Positions 21,967 to 33,865 of a DNA stretch of 64,000 nt are shown here, piece after piece. How positions within the stretch are numbered: the stretch's first letter is position 1; every line of letters starts with the position of its first letter. Made by a program: the position numbers and the translations under genes. This stretch comes from Cordia subcordata (Eukaryota; Streptophyta; Magnoliopsida; Boraginales; Cordiaceae): NCBI GenBank assembly GCA_028554755.1, contig JAPTOF010000014.1:4774001-4838000 (forward strand), given 5' to 3'. Under the pieces are notes generated by a model. The model did not search any database. It was not told where the DNA came from and saw only the letters and a program-made list of their open reading frames with translations.

Positions 21967-24522
21967 TTGACTCTTTAGCTTCTCGGCCTACCTCAGATGA
22001 TGATGGACTTTGTGCAATGGCATCCGGTACGACCATTAAAACACATATGGCAGCTTGCTTTGAACTCCAGCTGCCAGCACTGTAGGTCTGGGATGAGGTG
22101 GTCGACAAATTGATTTTGGACAAACACTGAAACCTTCAAAGAGGTAAGAAACTACACCCAGTTCTTACAATAATCTCTTTCATCATATCTGTCCCTTGTG
22201 GTTTTGGTAGCTGTCCTTTCTTTGATAAATGTTGAGCTGCGTCTGACAATGTTTTCCCAAGAATGAATTAAGTCTCATCCTTTTGTATCTTGTAACTACT
22301 TTCTAACTACATGTACTGGGCCCATCATGGGAGCTCATCTTATTCATGTTAAAAGGAGAACCTATATCTCATATGTGATTGTGGGTAGGAGTTTTGTAAT
22401 GGTTGGAAAGTAACATCACAATTGCGAAGAAGTTTAAACTATATGTTCAAGTGGAAAATCTTTTCTTTTGATACATTAACGATAAGGAAAGAAACTTTAT
22501 GCAAGATATTAAAATGATCCAATTTTGGCGAGTCTGTCAAAAATTTAATTAGACATAATATAGACAAAATTACACTTCTTAAATGGTTGATCACCCATGG
22601 CTAACAAGTTACTGATGAAACCTCAACTCTTTGAGACCGAGTAACGACAAAATCTTACATAATAGGCCACGTGATGACCGAATTGTGTTAACAAGGAGAA
22701 ACTGCTGCATGATTGGCAAGGTAACCACTGAATCTTATTAACGATAAACTGGAAATCTAAGGCATAATTGGCCACGTAATGACTGGATCTTATTGACGAT
22801 AAACTGAAAGTAAAAGGTGGATTCCAACATTTTCTGCAATAAGCTGAACTTAACAGAAGACGAGGGATGCTTATATTACTAGCCAGATGCAGCCAGATAG
22901 AGACGCTTGCTTTAACAATCATTAGATTTGGCAGCTATTTCAGCCTCCTGTACTAGGACTGTGGATATGTAGCAATAAGTTCATAATTATGTTTGCTGAC
23001 AAACAGATCCAGTGGCAACCGCGGAACCCCTTTTCCTATATTCTAGAGAATGAAGAGATCTCTTTCGAGCTAACTTATACCCTAGTTTAAATACTATCTT
23101 ACAGGCATATTTCCATGCACCAGATAAGGGGCATCACCATTGACAATATAGCACTGGATGCAGCTTGCAATTGGAAGAACTCTAGAAAACTGGATGCTGC
23201 ACTGAACATATCATTTGGTAGCTAGAAATTATAAATTATAGGATGAGAAAGAATGAAAAATACAAATTTTGTATTTAGTGGTTTTTTAATATAACACATA
23301 GTCTAAAAATAACAATATTATGTGGAAATTTTAAAAAGAATCATGACTTTTGACCATTTAATTGGAAACGATGTGAATACTTGAAACCGATATGCTATTT
23401 GAATCGGCGATGGCCGTCTTATACAGTTGATAGATTTGATAACATCTGTTAGTGAAGACTATAGAGAAGACAGAGTCCACAATGCGTGATTACCACTATG
23501 TGGCACCCTGTCAATGACGGCAGAAATTTGGCAGTCAAATAGAAAGAGAGTCCCTGCACAAAACCATCCTTTTTCTTCTGGTTTTGTGTTGCATAGGAAA
23601 TGGCTTTGAACCAAAGGATATGATGTGAAGTGTTACAACAGCTTTTGGCTCATTGTAATTGCCCAAGCTATGTCATATAAAGAGATTGGCCATTTAGGTA
23701 ACTAGTTGAGTTTGTTGAGTCATTGCCAATTCCTTATGTTGGAGGTGTGTAAAGTTGTCCCAGGGCCAGGTAATAAATTGACAGAAATGAAAAACTGTGA
23801 ACATGCAAAATGGTCATTGCCAATAGAACATTAAAAACATTAATTACAACCTGCTAAAGATGATTTGTTTTTAAATGATTTCGATGCAATAATTACTCTT
23901 TGTTGTATCTGTTAAGTGTTGATAGGAATGACTTTGTGACTCATCTAATGCGTTAGACTGCATACCAATGTGGAACTGCCAATAAATTGAGTCAGCTTTG
24001 GAACTTAAGCTGCGGCAGTGAAGGTGGATTAAGAAGATCAGGTCTCTTACAGTTATCACCTACATGTTTCTTTTCTCTTGTTTGCTCGAAATTTCAGTTC
24101 ATGTGTTGCCTTAGTGTTTAGTTGGTTGCTATCTGTAAAATGAATATACTGATTCAGACCACCGTTGTAGAAATGGAGTTTTCTTGGGCTCCATAGATGT
24201 GTTGCACTGAGATCTTGCATCACCTTGTTAATTCATCAAGGCAGTGAACTCAGTGCCTTGTTCAGTGCCTGGGCCACTCTGTGTTCTTATTGGTCTTTTT
24301 CAGTGCCTTCTCTCCTTTGAAGCTCTAACAAATTTGGTGGACTTCGTAGATTTTTCCCATTCTTAATAAAATTTGAATTGCAGCTAAAAAATGTTCAATT
24401 TCTCTGTCCCCTCCCATTGAAGAATCTTTTCTTTCTCCATAATTTTCTGACTCTTCTAATGTTAATTTTTCTGTGAGCAGGTTTTGCTTCGATAAAGACC
24501 CAGGGCTTTTGTGGATACTGTC
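21967..24522 (+). other. Gene-free stretch; possible leader of the RRM-like locus
   Basis: No protein-coding exon is recognised. Two splice-like sites suggest a leader intron of the downstream locus: AAAGAG followed by GTAAGAAAC near 22141-22150, and CTGTGAGCAG before GTTTTGC at 24480. This is a guess. The base composition is more balanced than in the TE-derived parts, so it is probably old low-copy DNA. A degenerate local repeat at 22640-22810 is listed separately. Confidence 0.4.
22640..22810. repeat. Three degenerate tandem units of about 60-70 bp
   Basis: The blocks ATTGGCCACGTAATGACTGG and CTTATTGACGATAAACTG recur with changes: AATAGGCCACGTGATGACCG near 22660, ATTGGCAAGGTAACCACTG near 22712, and the full form near 22760. 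Each holds a CACGTG/CACGTAATGA-like core. Function unknown. Confidence 0.6.
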
Positions 24523-25412
24523 ATGGCATCCAAGCTTCTTACCATGACAGTGGATGAATTCAAACTTTTCCATGCAATTGATAGGGCACATTACTTTCTC
24601 CTTGTGAATGAGCTGTCCCACGATCTGGTGGAATCTATATCAAACATGGCCCTATGGATTTGGTTGGAGCGAGTTGGCTTCAACAATGTCATAACAAAGA
24701 TCTCGTTCTTACCTTACATTCTGGTAAATGAAGTTGCTGATGAGGCTGTAACGTGCCTCAAATGCCTCAATGATGCAATCTCTATTCTCGACTGAAGCCA
24801 TTGAGATTCCATTGACACAAGGCCTCATGACAAAGGAGATCTCTCTTCAGTTTTTCCTTGAAAATTGGGTTCATGCCATGTATGGAATTGGCAAAGCTGT
24901 AAAAGAAGTGTGCTTAAGAGCATTAACTGATATCATGGAAATAGCCATGAAGAGAAATGCTGCACCTACTTGGAGGCAAAGCCAGCTGATGAAGTCTCCT
25001 ACTTTTGACCAATCCCTTGTTCAGACTGCTGGTCACTCGCGAGTTATTGGTGAATCGTCCGATGCCAGAACTCCAGGCTATGAAATGTCGTGAGAGAACC
25101 GAACTATGTTCGTGACATTCTCCAAAGGCTATCCTGTGGCTGAATGGGAAGTTAGGCAATTCTTTCGTAGGATATTTGGGGATTGCATCGAGTCCTTCTA
25201 CATGCAAGATGTCAAGCCTGATGAGCAAGCACTTTTTGCTCGAATTGTTCTGTAATCCATCTATCATTGACTTCATTCTCAATGGTATGACCAAAGCAAA
25301 ATTTTCCATTAGGGGGAAGCATGTTTGGATGCGCAAATTTGTGCCGAAAAGTGCTGCTAGCTCCCTCGCCACCCGTGCTGCGAAGTCTGCCAGGAACCGT
25401 CTAGGCCTTTAA
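24523..25412 (+). pseudogene. Plant-specific protein with RRM-like C-terminus, frameshifted
   Basis: The reading matches a plant family usually annotated as RNA-binding (RRM/RBD/RNP) or uncharacterised. The start is MASKLLTMTVDEFKLFHAID, then MALWIWLERVGF and DEAVTCLKCLNDA. The middle has ISLQFFLENWVHAMYGIGKA and VCLRALTDIM. An RRM-like end follows: RTMFVTFSKGYPVAEWEVR, FGDCIESFYMQDVKPDEQ, ALFARIV, then IDFILNGMTKAKFSI and GKHVWMRKFVPK. Three frames are needed: frame 1 to about 24780, frame 2 from about 24770 to 25250, frame 3 from there to the stop at 25412. A TGA at 25091-25093 also interrupts frame 2. Two shifts and one stop in 890 bp mean it cannot make the full protein. Other family members are about 300-350 aa. 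It keeps its upstream splice acceptor and has no poly(A) tract, so it is not a processed copy. Confidence 0.78.
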
Positions 25413-25825
25413 ACTGCATTCCCAATTTCCTAATTCCTAGTAGTTCTGTTTTCAGTCTGCTATCAGTGAAGTCCACTGATGGATACTGTAATCTAGCAGT
25501 TAGAATGGCCAATGCAGTTCAGTTTTCGTTCTGGGCAACGAATTTCAGGCTTCATTATCGTACATTATGCGTTACTTCACAGAACAATACAAAAACAGTG
25601 AATGAGCACTAGAGAAATTAGCACACCTCCCTGGGAGATGTCAATGACAAAAATCCAGAAACAGGAACGTGTAGAAGAGCTAATGTATACCTTTTCTTAC
25701 TCTTTTGGGTGTACAGTAATATTACTATTCTAATGAACACGAAATTTTTGTCATGTGCCATGTTCTGGAAATAGTCAGTTAAAACAAGAAACTCTTGCTA
25801 TACATAAGGATGGACACTTTTATAG
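25413..25825. other. Downstream DNA of the RRM-like locus
   Basis: I see no gene or bounded repeat in these 413 bases; they probably include the former 3' UTR. Confidence 0.4.
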
Positions 25826-26483
25826 ATTTTTTTACCCATTTTTTGAAAAGGCATGCAACACTAGCCTAGTTTTAGATAGATTTTGAAAAATGACCCAGTC
25901 GGACGCCCAAAATGCGTCAACATAAACCCTAAGTGTAGGACGCACTCCCAGCGTTCATCGTATAGTAACATTTCATGTTCTGGGGGTGCGCCTGCACTCA
26001 ATAAATATGTCCAGGACGCTCCTCATCCCCACTCTTCCCCATTATTTTCCATTGATTTTCAGAAAAAATCCCTCCACCTCTATACAAAATTCTCTAAAGA
26101 AAAACCTCAATTCCTAGGATTTTGCCTCTACTCTGTAAGTTTTTGATTTTTTGTTATACTTTGTAATTATATTTTAAGTTTTTAAGTTATATAATTTGTT
26201 TTAAGTTTGTATAATGATGGTTGTTATAAATAAGTTGAAATTATATTAGTTAGAATTATCATGTTAATTTGTTAATTTTTAAGTTAAATGAAATGTTGTA
26301 TTGTAGTTTAAGTGTATTTTCTTAATTATAATTTTTAGATGGTTATTTATGAGATGTTATATTATAGAGTTGTTATAGTTTAAATTATAATTTGTTTATT
26401 TATTATTCTTTATAAGTTTTATTAGTAATTTAGGATTTTAAGAAATTTAGTAATTTAATAATTTAAGAAGTTAAATTAGTTAA
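25826..26483 (+). mobile_element. Terminal fragment of a second MULE
   Basis: The end ATTTTTTTACCCATTTTTTG, with GCATGCAA, TTTTGAAAAATGACCCA and AAAATGCGTC in order, aligns with the left end of the MULE at 8566. After a GC-richer leader it reaches GTAAGTTTTTGA at about 26136, the same place where the 8566 element has GTAAGTTATT. The AT-rich interior is cut at 26484 by a chromovirus LTR and seems to resume at about 29690 with similar TTTAAGAAATTTAG-like sequence. No transposase or mobile domain frame survives. Confidence 0.65.
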
Positions 26484-27436
26484 TGTCACGCCCAAAACTC
26501 CTTACCTGACATGCCACGAGTCTAAGGGAAATAATTCCTCAACCTGCAACGCACACTACTGACATTCATAATAATCAGAGCTATTAAAACCGTAAATTAA
26601 CTAGAAATCTCCAAAGAATTCATGTATTCAATCACCAAAATAATAAACTTCAAAAGTAATACCCAAAAGACAAGATCAAGCTCCTCAAATTGTTACAAAT
26701 GTTCTAGGTCCTTCTCTCAGTTTTTGAGCTCTACTAAAGTATGAAAATAATAGAAATGAAATTGTAAGGTTCAAAAACTAGCTCGCCATGTCACATATTT
26801 ATATTCAATATCCTACCCCTAGCTACCTTTTTAACTACAAAGAAAGCAGGTAGAATACAAAGGGGTGAGTGAACGAGTGCTTAGTAAGGGAATTTAACTC
26901 ACAATGATTATAGGCTAGATGATTTAATAAAAAGGAAAGGAAACAGCAAACCAAAACAGTATATGAGATTAAACTATATAATCTTAACCATCATAACTCA
27001 TATATAAGTACACTAAAAAAATACTTCACAAAACCAAAAGCTGTGGCTACATTTAACCCGTGCAGCAGTAGTTCAAAAATAACATTGGTGCCCCGAATAT
27101 CCAATAGCAGTGACAGAATCTTCTAGTGCAATAGGGTGATAGAATCCTTGTCGTGGTACTATAACAGTATTGATAACATTAGAAATACAGCTATAGATAA
27201 ATCACAATATCTTGAGGATATGGAAAGAAAATAAAGAGTCAGGCCCACAATTAGCAATGAAAGGTTTAAACTATTTCGAGACATGATCATAAATCTTAAA
27301 AGAATTATAGTAAAATACACGAACCTCGTTAAGCTAAAATAGCCTCAAATATTGTCTTTTCTAAAATAAAAGAGAGAAAATAAAATGTTTACATATACAT
27401 TTAGTATCAAACTGGTTAAAATGAATTCTATTGTAA

Positions 27437-27508
27437 ATATATATATATATATGTATATGTATATGTATATGTATGTATGTATGTATATGTATATGTATAT
27501 GTATATAT
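27437..27508. repeat. (TA)n/(TATATG)n microsatellite
   Basis: Alternating TATA, TATATG and TATG units of about 70 bp within the chromovirus LTR. Confidence 0.9.
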
Positions 27509-28499
27509 AATCCATGCGTAAGCAATTACGTTGAAGTATCATAACAACAATCAATATTATTATTTGATTTTCTTGCACGGCTGCACGTATCCAAACATAG
27601 CCTACTGTATGTAAATCCATAGAGTAAGAATTCATAATCTATGTGGTAGACAGACTTTAAAGAAAATCAAAGAGACACATTAAATCATCATTTCCCTCTT
27701 TCTTCTGTTTACTTTAAACCATCAAATTCAAGCAGGCATAAGCTTAACAATCAACTAAAAATTATTATTTTTTAAAAAACAAAAGACAGAAGCAGCCTTA
27801 GCACAACATTTTTTTTAACCCAAAAAAATGATACAATAGCATCACTTTACTGTCAAATTAAATCTTAGGATTTGCTAAACATTCTAAGTAAGAATAACAT
27901 TCAGAATCCAATCTGAAATTTCAAAAAAATTGCTTGTTTATCATTATAACTTAAACCATTAAAACCTCAAAAAGTTGAGAAACATCCATTCTTATGAGTT
28001 GACAAACGTTTCACTTAATTAAATCATCAAAAAAGCTGTAATAGCATTATTTGAGTCCAAATATTGAGCTTTAACTAAGATTTTGCCTAACTTCTATTAT
28101 CAAGACTTGAATTCAATTTCAGTGAACTAATCAATAATCACCATTTAATGCCTTTTATTCGAAAGACTATAATACCCCTCTATTTTAAGGACCTATACTG
28201 CTATACACTCTAATTCAAGGGTTAAAAAGTATTTTTATCATTTCTTGCGCTGATTTGTCAGAATGCACTGACAAAGGGTATCTTGGGAAATAAAGAAATT
28301 TACATAGGGATAGTTTAGGTATAAAATATTAAAGTACAAAACTGAAAGCGTACAGTACAATCACATTACAGCACAAGACGAACTACAAATGTTTTCTTCT
28401 CCCCCTTCATTCGCTTTTAGTTATTAATAGAGAAATATGTAATACACTTGTATGTGGTTTCTTTCTTTCCTTTGTAAACTCATGGCTTTGGCGTGTTCG

Positions 28500-28710
28500 A
28501 ATTAACTTTTTTTAAAAATATTTTTTAATAGTTTTTAGTAAATAATTTTTTTTAGAAATTAAAAATTCTTATTTTTAAAAATAGTTGTATTTAAATTTTT
28601 TTTTAAAATTTCAGTTTTTTTGAAAATTAAATTAAATATTTATTACAAATTTAATATATTTTTTTCAAAAAAAATACTTTACCTAAAAAAAAACCAATTT
28701 AAACAAGTCC
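28500..28710. mobile_element. Tourist-like MITE, copy 2
   Basis: The left end GGCGTGTTCGAATTAAC and the right end CCAATTTAAACAAGTCC are inverted, with the AT-rich interior of the family at 3450 and 30928. It is flanked by TTT on both sides (28497-28499 and 28711-28713), a 3-bp target duplication. It is inserted in the chromovirus LTR and so is younger than it. Confidence 0.65.
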
Positions 28711-29380
28711 TTTGGCTGCAGGAAGAAAACAAGCCAAGTTTCGTCACATGTTCCATGGCCCACAACCATCGCTGGGATCACTCAGTTTCAATTTTTTTTT
28801 AAACAACATAACATATTACTAAAAACATAAAGAACAAAATCAGTAAAAGCTTTCAGAATGGTTGCACAAATAGGACAGAATGATTCGAGTTGACGATTAG
28901 CAGAATAGTGGCAACACAATAATAATGGAGAATTTTATAATTCTTTAGAAATAAAAAAAGGGTCATCCAGCGAACAGAATATTAAGGCGCTAGATTATGA
29001 AAGGAGAAATTTCACTTACCTCAAATTAAAATTCAGATATCTTTAAACCACAATTTCCTCAAGTTATCAGTCACCAAATCTTCAAAAACTTAATTTAATC
29101 ATACCCAAAAATTATCACCTTTATCATTGTAATCCCTATCATCTTAATAATTAACTTAAACAGTATGAATAAGAAAACTTCCCCCAAAGCATATAATCAA
29201 TCAGTAACTTAATCTCCACGTGTAGTAGGAACTACGTCTTCTTGGATTTCACCCCTTAATTAGAGAAGATTTATGAAGAAAAATTATAAGTTATCTATCC
29301 TTTTCTTTTCCTCATATAATAAAAAAACTATCGTATCTCATAAATATCTCTAAATAGAGTCCTAAAAGAACTAGGACAAC

Positions 29381-29415
<35 letters not shown>

Positions 29416-29531
29416 TTTATTTTTATTTTCCTAATCAGTCTTTTTTATACTTAGCCACTAAGTTGGCCCCACTACAAAAAAAAAAAAAAATGTGACATTA
29501 CATCCTCCCTCTCTTATATCAAGTTTCGTCC

Positions 29532-29675
29532 TCAAAACTTACCTTTATCTTCAAAAAGATAGGGGTACTTTGCTCTATCTTCTCTTTTAGGCTCCCAAGT
29601 AGCCTCCCTTGGAGTTTGATTTTGCCAACAAATCTTCACTGACGGAATGCTGCAACGTCTCAATACTTGATTCAT
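29532..29675 (-). pseudogene. C-terminal pol remnant: chromodomain of a chromovirus
   Basis: On - the frame reads VLRRCSIPSVKICWQNQTPR then EATWEPKREDRAKYPYLFED and stops at 29534-29532. This is the end of a Ty3/gypsy integrase of the chromovirus clade: the EATWE-x-KYPYLF pattern is the chromodomain tail, which in intact elements is thought to direct integration to certain chromatin. Only about 45 residues are left. The purine tract and LTR follow at once, as they should. Confidence 0.75.
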
Positions 29676-29881
29676 GCAATTCAAACTTAAGTTTGTAAAT
29701 TTTAGAAAATTTGGAATTTAAGAAAGTTAAGTTAGTTAATTTTAGAAATTTAGGAATTTAATAAAGTTAAATTAGTCAATTTTAAAAAATTTGGCATTTA
29801 GGAATTCAAAAAAGTTAAGTTAGTTAATTTTAAAAATTTAATAATTTAGTAATTTTAGAAAGTTATGTTATTTTAAGAAAG

Positions 29882-30757
29882 GGTAAATTTCACAATAAGT
29901 CCCTATTGTTTCTCTATTTTTCAAAGTGGTCCCTATTGTTTTAAAATATTCAAATTAGTCATTAATGTTTCACAAATATAGTCAGATTAGTCCTTATTAT
30001 TTAAAAAAAATTTATATTATTCCCAATGTTTCACAAAATTAGTCAAACTAGTCTCCATTATTTGAAAAGAATTCATATTAGTCCCCAATGTTTTACAAAT
30101 TTATTTAAGTTAGTCCCTGTTTTAAGAAAAAATAAATAAAAAAGATTAGAAGTAATTTTATCTTCTTTTTTTTTATTTTATTCTTAGTTGATTATAATAC
30201 CTTGAACTTTTGTACTGTGAATTTCATTATGGAATAATTTTTAGACAATAAAAGTTTCAAATCTTCATTAAAAAATTTCAATCAGATGTCTAATGTGTCT
30301 TATAAAAGTTCACAATAAATCCAAATATGCAAAGAATGCAATAACTATCATCCAAAATGTTAAATTCCTACTGTTTTTTTTTTCTTTTTGGCTAGGAATT
30401 CTTGCTTAAAAAAAAATAGATAATCGGATTTCGTTTTATAGTGCAAAGGATAAGATTGTCAATTGCATTTATGTTTGAGGTCATTTGGGACATTTTCGTC
30501 AAAACTAACGTCCATTCTAATTGTAGGGACTAATCTGACCATAATAATTAAACATTGGGGACTTGTATGAATAATTTGAAACAGTAGGGATTAAAATTAA
30601 AAAATATGTAAACATTAGGGATTTATTTGAATTTAACTCAAACTGTAGGGACTAATTTGACTATAATAAGTAAACATTGAGGACTTATATGAATTATTTG
30701 CAACAATAGGGACTAAAATGAAAAAGGTGTTAAAAGTAGGGACTTATTTAAATTTAA
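29882..30757. mobile_element. Long-inverted-repeat (MULE-type) noncoding element
   Basis: The left half carries repeated AGTCCCTATTGTTT or TTAGTCCCCAATGTTT blocks spaced about 50-60 bp apart. The right half carries the inverse (ACATTGGGGACTTGTATGAA, AGTAGGGACTTATTT). The ends are GGGTAAATTT and AAATTTAACTC. The two arms, each more than 300 bp, could pair along their length. The arrangement resembles Mutator-type foldback elements; no transposase is present and no exact 9-bp duplication was confirmed. Confidence 0.6.
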
Positions 30758-30844
30758 CTCTTTAAATTTAGGGCTTCATTAATTTAAGAAAAATAAGTTC
30801 ATTAGCTTATGAATTTTAAGAACTTATTAACTTGAGAATGTTAA

Positions 30845-32400
30845 TGATGTATGTCATTTGTGCGTGTTTGTACATAATGTTTGTATGCACGTCTAGTGGT
30901 GTTTTAGAGCATAATTGAGTGTATTTAGGGCTCGTTTGGATTGGCTTTTTTCAAAAGCTCTTTTCTAACGACTTTTGAAAAATAATTTTTTTTAGAAGTT
31001 GAAAATTCTGGCTTCTAAAAAATTGTATTTAAGCTTTTTTCAGAATTTCAGCTTTTTTGGAAGCCAAATCAAATAGTTGTTACAAATTTAATGTAACTTT
31101 TTCAGGAAAAAAGTGCTTTTTCCTAGAAAAAAAAAGTCAATCCAAACAAGCCCGTAGTATAAAGTTTATGCATAATTGTTAATATTTGTACGTAAAGTAT
31201 TTAGATGCATAAATACTATACTAAGTGTTATATTATGTGTTTTAGTTAAGTTTTGGAATGGATCGAGCTCAAATGAGGAAGAAACGAGTTAAATGTTGAA
31301 GGCCAGGAGAACAAATATTGAAGATTGAAGATCAAATGCAGCTACCGGCTGGAGTTGAAGGAAAGAACTGGCTAACCAATAGGGTCAGCCGGCTAATCCA
31401 AAAAGCAAAGTCTGTATCGGTCGAGTGAACCAGCTGACCGGTAGGGTCAGTCAGGTCAGCTGGTTATTCCAGAGAGCAGATTTTGTTACCAGTTGACCCT
31501 ATTGTTACTAGTTAGTCGGTAGGATCCCTCGGTACTCACGCTGAAAAGTTTATAAATAGCCCGTTTCAGGTCATTTTTTGGGGGAGGAACTTTTATTTTT
31601 TAAAACCTTAGTAAAACCTAAGCCTTTACCCACTTCACCAAACACCCAAAACTACCATTCCACACCAAGCCAAGTGAGGATTGGAGTTTGTAATAAGAGA
31701 TTGAAGGATTTTGCTTTCGATTTGAGTAAGGGTTTGAAGGGGAGTTCCTTATTCCTTTTCTTATTATTGTAAATATGCTTTGTAATTGAGTTAGACCTAG
31801 AGTTGATTGATGTTGTATATTAAATTAGGGCTTTGAATAAAGGATATATGTGTATCTTTGGCTCTTAATATATGCTTGTTTACCTAAGTCTATGGTATGA
31901 TTCAGTATGTCTATGTATTGAAAATCAAGCATAACTATATGTTTATTAAAATGCCTAAGTGAACTTGTATGTGTAGTTTGTGCTTCAAATGCTTTTATCT
32001 ACTTATTTGGATGATGTGATTATGCTTAATTCATGACTTTGCTTAGTAGAGTAGGCTTTAGCTTTAAATCCAGCTAATAGGTTACATGTTTTGCTTAGAC
32101 AAGTTTAGGTCCTAGTCCTTGGCTTTAAACCCAGTCAAGCGGATAAGTTAACCTAGACTAGAGTACCCCTTACCCACATTAGTATTGATTAATCGAGCCT
32201 TAATGTCACGTAGTGTTTAGATGCTAGTCTTTTGCTTTAAACCTACACTACATATGCGAGTCTATGTGCTTTCTTTAGGATTAAAAGGAGCTCAATGAAA
32301 GGAAAATAAACCTAAGCTAACCTAATCTAATGAAGAAACCTAGGGTGCCAACGTAAGGAAGGAAAACTCTATAAGATAGAAGGGGACCAAGGGTGACTGC
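30845..32400 (+). mobile_element. Large gypsy-type LTR, forward, 3'-truncated
   Basis: It begins TGATGTATGTCATTTGTG, like the first bases of the solo LTR at 37950-39781 read on -. It continues with a GACCGGTAGGGTCAG cluster (31340-31540), TATA box TTTATAAATAGCC (31548-31560) and GTATATTAAATTAGGGCTTT. From about 32400 the sequence matches the same family in the opposite orientation, so this copy ends without its 3' part. A Tourist-like MITE is nested near its start (30928-31153). Confidence 0.6.
30928..31153. mobile_element. Tourist-like MITE, copy 3
   Basis: 226 bp with inverted ends GGGCTCGTTTGGATTGGC and GTCAATCCAAACAAGCCC. Inner segments also pair (AGCTTTTTTCAG, CAGGAAAAAAGTGC). Flanks are TTA and GTA, so the 3-bp duplication is imperfect. 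It is nested in the LTR starting at 30845. Confidence 0.7.
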
Positions 32401-33290
32401 GTTGCAACTAGACTCGGGCTATTATAATGATTTGGTCTATCTATGGCTTGTTTGCTGTTTTGGAGACCTTAGCTAACTAACCTTATTATCTACTAGGACT
32501 CGGTACGGGTCTATCCCTATGTAGATCTCCCGAGAGTATAGTAGAGTCCTTATGACCTAGGATTTTCAGGTTGAGTTAATTAGGGCCTCTTCGGTGTTGA
32601 TTTACGTCATACTCGAGAGACTAACCTATTAGATTGTTTCAGACTAAAGATTAGGCTAGAGTATTAACTAGTGTTAGTGGGTACCCTTTTAGTATTGTTT
32701 TAGATTAGAAGTATATTCCTATCGCACTAAGTCATCTATTAAGCATATTAATTAATACACATTAGTTGCAAATAGGGCTTATGCCATTAGCATGGATTAA
32801 GGTTAGGTGAGACCACCACCGATAGCATTTAAGCATAAGAGAACACATTCATCTTCACTAAGACATTTTAACAAACACATAGACGTATTGAATCATGCCA
32901 TCAATCAATGTAACAAGGATGTATTATGACCCAAAGATATATACAAATCCTTTATTTATAGCCCTAATCTAATATACAACAACAAACACCCAAAGATCTA
33001 GCTTAATCTAGCAACATATTTACAAGAAATAGAAAGAGAACAAGAAGAACTCCCCGAAATCTTGCTTCCAAATATGTACAAGCCCTTCAAATCCTTGTTA
33101 CGTGTAACAATGCCACTTTTCTAAAGAATATTTTGCCTCAACCGTGCAAAAGAGTTACTGCATAATTTCTTTATGATACAATAAAATTATGCTAATCTTT
33201 GTTTTGTACTTGATATAAATTAGCCTTAAGAGATTTGTGTATTTTTAGAAATGTGTGTAGAGAAAAACATAAAGGATCAGAGCATAAAGG
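32400..33290 (-). mobile_element. Same LTR family, inverted, truncated copy
   Basis: Read on -, it carries GTATATTAGATTAGGGCTAT and AAATAAAGG followed by ATATCTTTGGG, matching 31830-31870 on +. The stretch CTAGGACTCGGTACGGGTC at 32490-32510 matches the solo LTR at 38352 in its - orientation. Together with 30845-32400 it forms a head-to-head pair around about 32400-32450, with pairing arms of about 600 bp. Confidence 0.55.
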
Positions 33291-33554
33291 ATTTTTTTTG
33301 GGGAGTGAGAACCACTTTATATAGATCTACTTACATATCTAAATAGTTATGTCTTTACATGTGAATATGCACATTTTTTCTGAATTATGTTTTTTTAATG
33401 AATAGGTACCTTTTTAGATGAATCTGTACATTTATAAATGAAAAGACACCTTTCTATGAAAAGGTGCAAACTTTCACCGAATATGCCTTTTTTCATATGA
33501 ACAGGTGTGAAGACAACTATTCAAAGATATCATTTATTTATAAATGTTCCAACA
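33291..33554. other. Unassigned repeat-like sequence
   Basis: Contains several spaced motifs of the kind AGGTACC, AAAAGACACC and AAAAGGTGCAAAC. I could not bound or classify it. Confidence 0.3.
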
Positions 33555-33865
33555 ATACCTTGGCTTAGAAGCAACAAAAAAATAAAAATAAAAACACTCC
33601 TTAACTTCTTTTAGCTGCTTATAAAATAGTGAGAGTTGATCAAATTCAAAGACATTTATTTTCTTTAAAAACACTAAAAATTATTAAGGAAAGGTTCTTT
33701 TAGTATTTGAATAAATATTATTGCTTGTAAACATATATTTACTAAACATGTCAATAACTTTTAAACACATTTTATCTAAGTACTTCTCTACTTATTTCTA
33801 ATTTTCTTGTAAGTATTAAAAACTGCTTATGCAAATTAAAAAAGCAAAGCCAAACGGACTCTCAA
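33555..33865. mobile_element. hAT-like MITE of the TGTTTGGCTTTGC family
   Basis: It ends AAAGCAAAGCCAAACGGA at about 33840-33858 and starts near CCTTGGCTTAGAAGC. The interior (TAAAATAGTGAGAGTTGA, AGTATTTGAATAAATATTA, TAAACATGTCAATAA) is the reverse of 45590-45830. About 310 bp, noncoding. Confidence 0.6.

Larger units (their letters stand above)
26484..29497 (-). mobile_element. Long LTR of a chromovirus-type Ty3/gypsy element
   Basis: Read on -, it starts TGTCACA at 29497, directly downstream of a purine-rich AGAGAGGGAGGATG tract and the end of a pol frame, and it ends in GGGCGTGACA at 26484. The ends TGTCAC and GTGACA mirror each other, as in an LTR. At about 3.0 kb it is long; part of the length is a MITE (28500-28710) and microsatellites (27437-27508, 29386-29411). 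No second LTR is present and the flanking pol remnant is short, so this is a 3' LTR with a truncated body. Confidence 0.65.

Noticed and set aside
21905..22123. 72-codon - frame beside the foldback MITE
   Set aside because: Partly inside the MITE and without recognisable similarity.
24923..25372. 149-codon - frame
   Set aside because: Antisense to the RRM-like pseudogene; the + strand matches a family, this does not.
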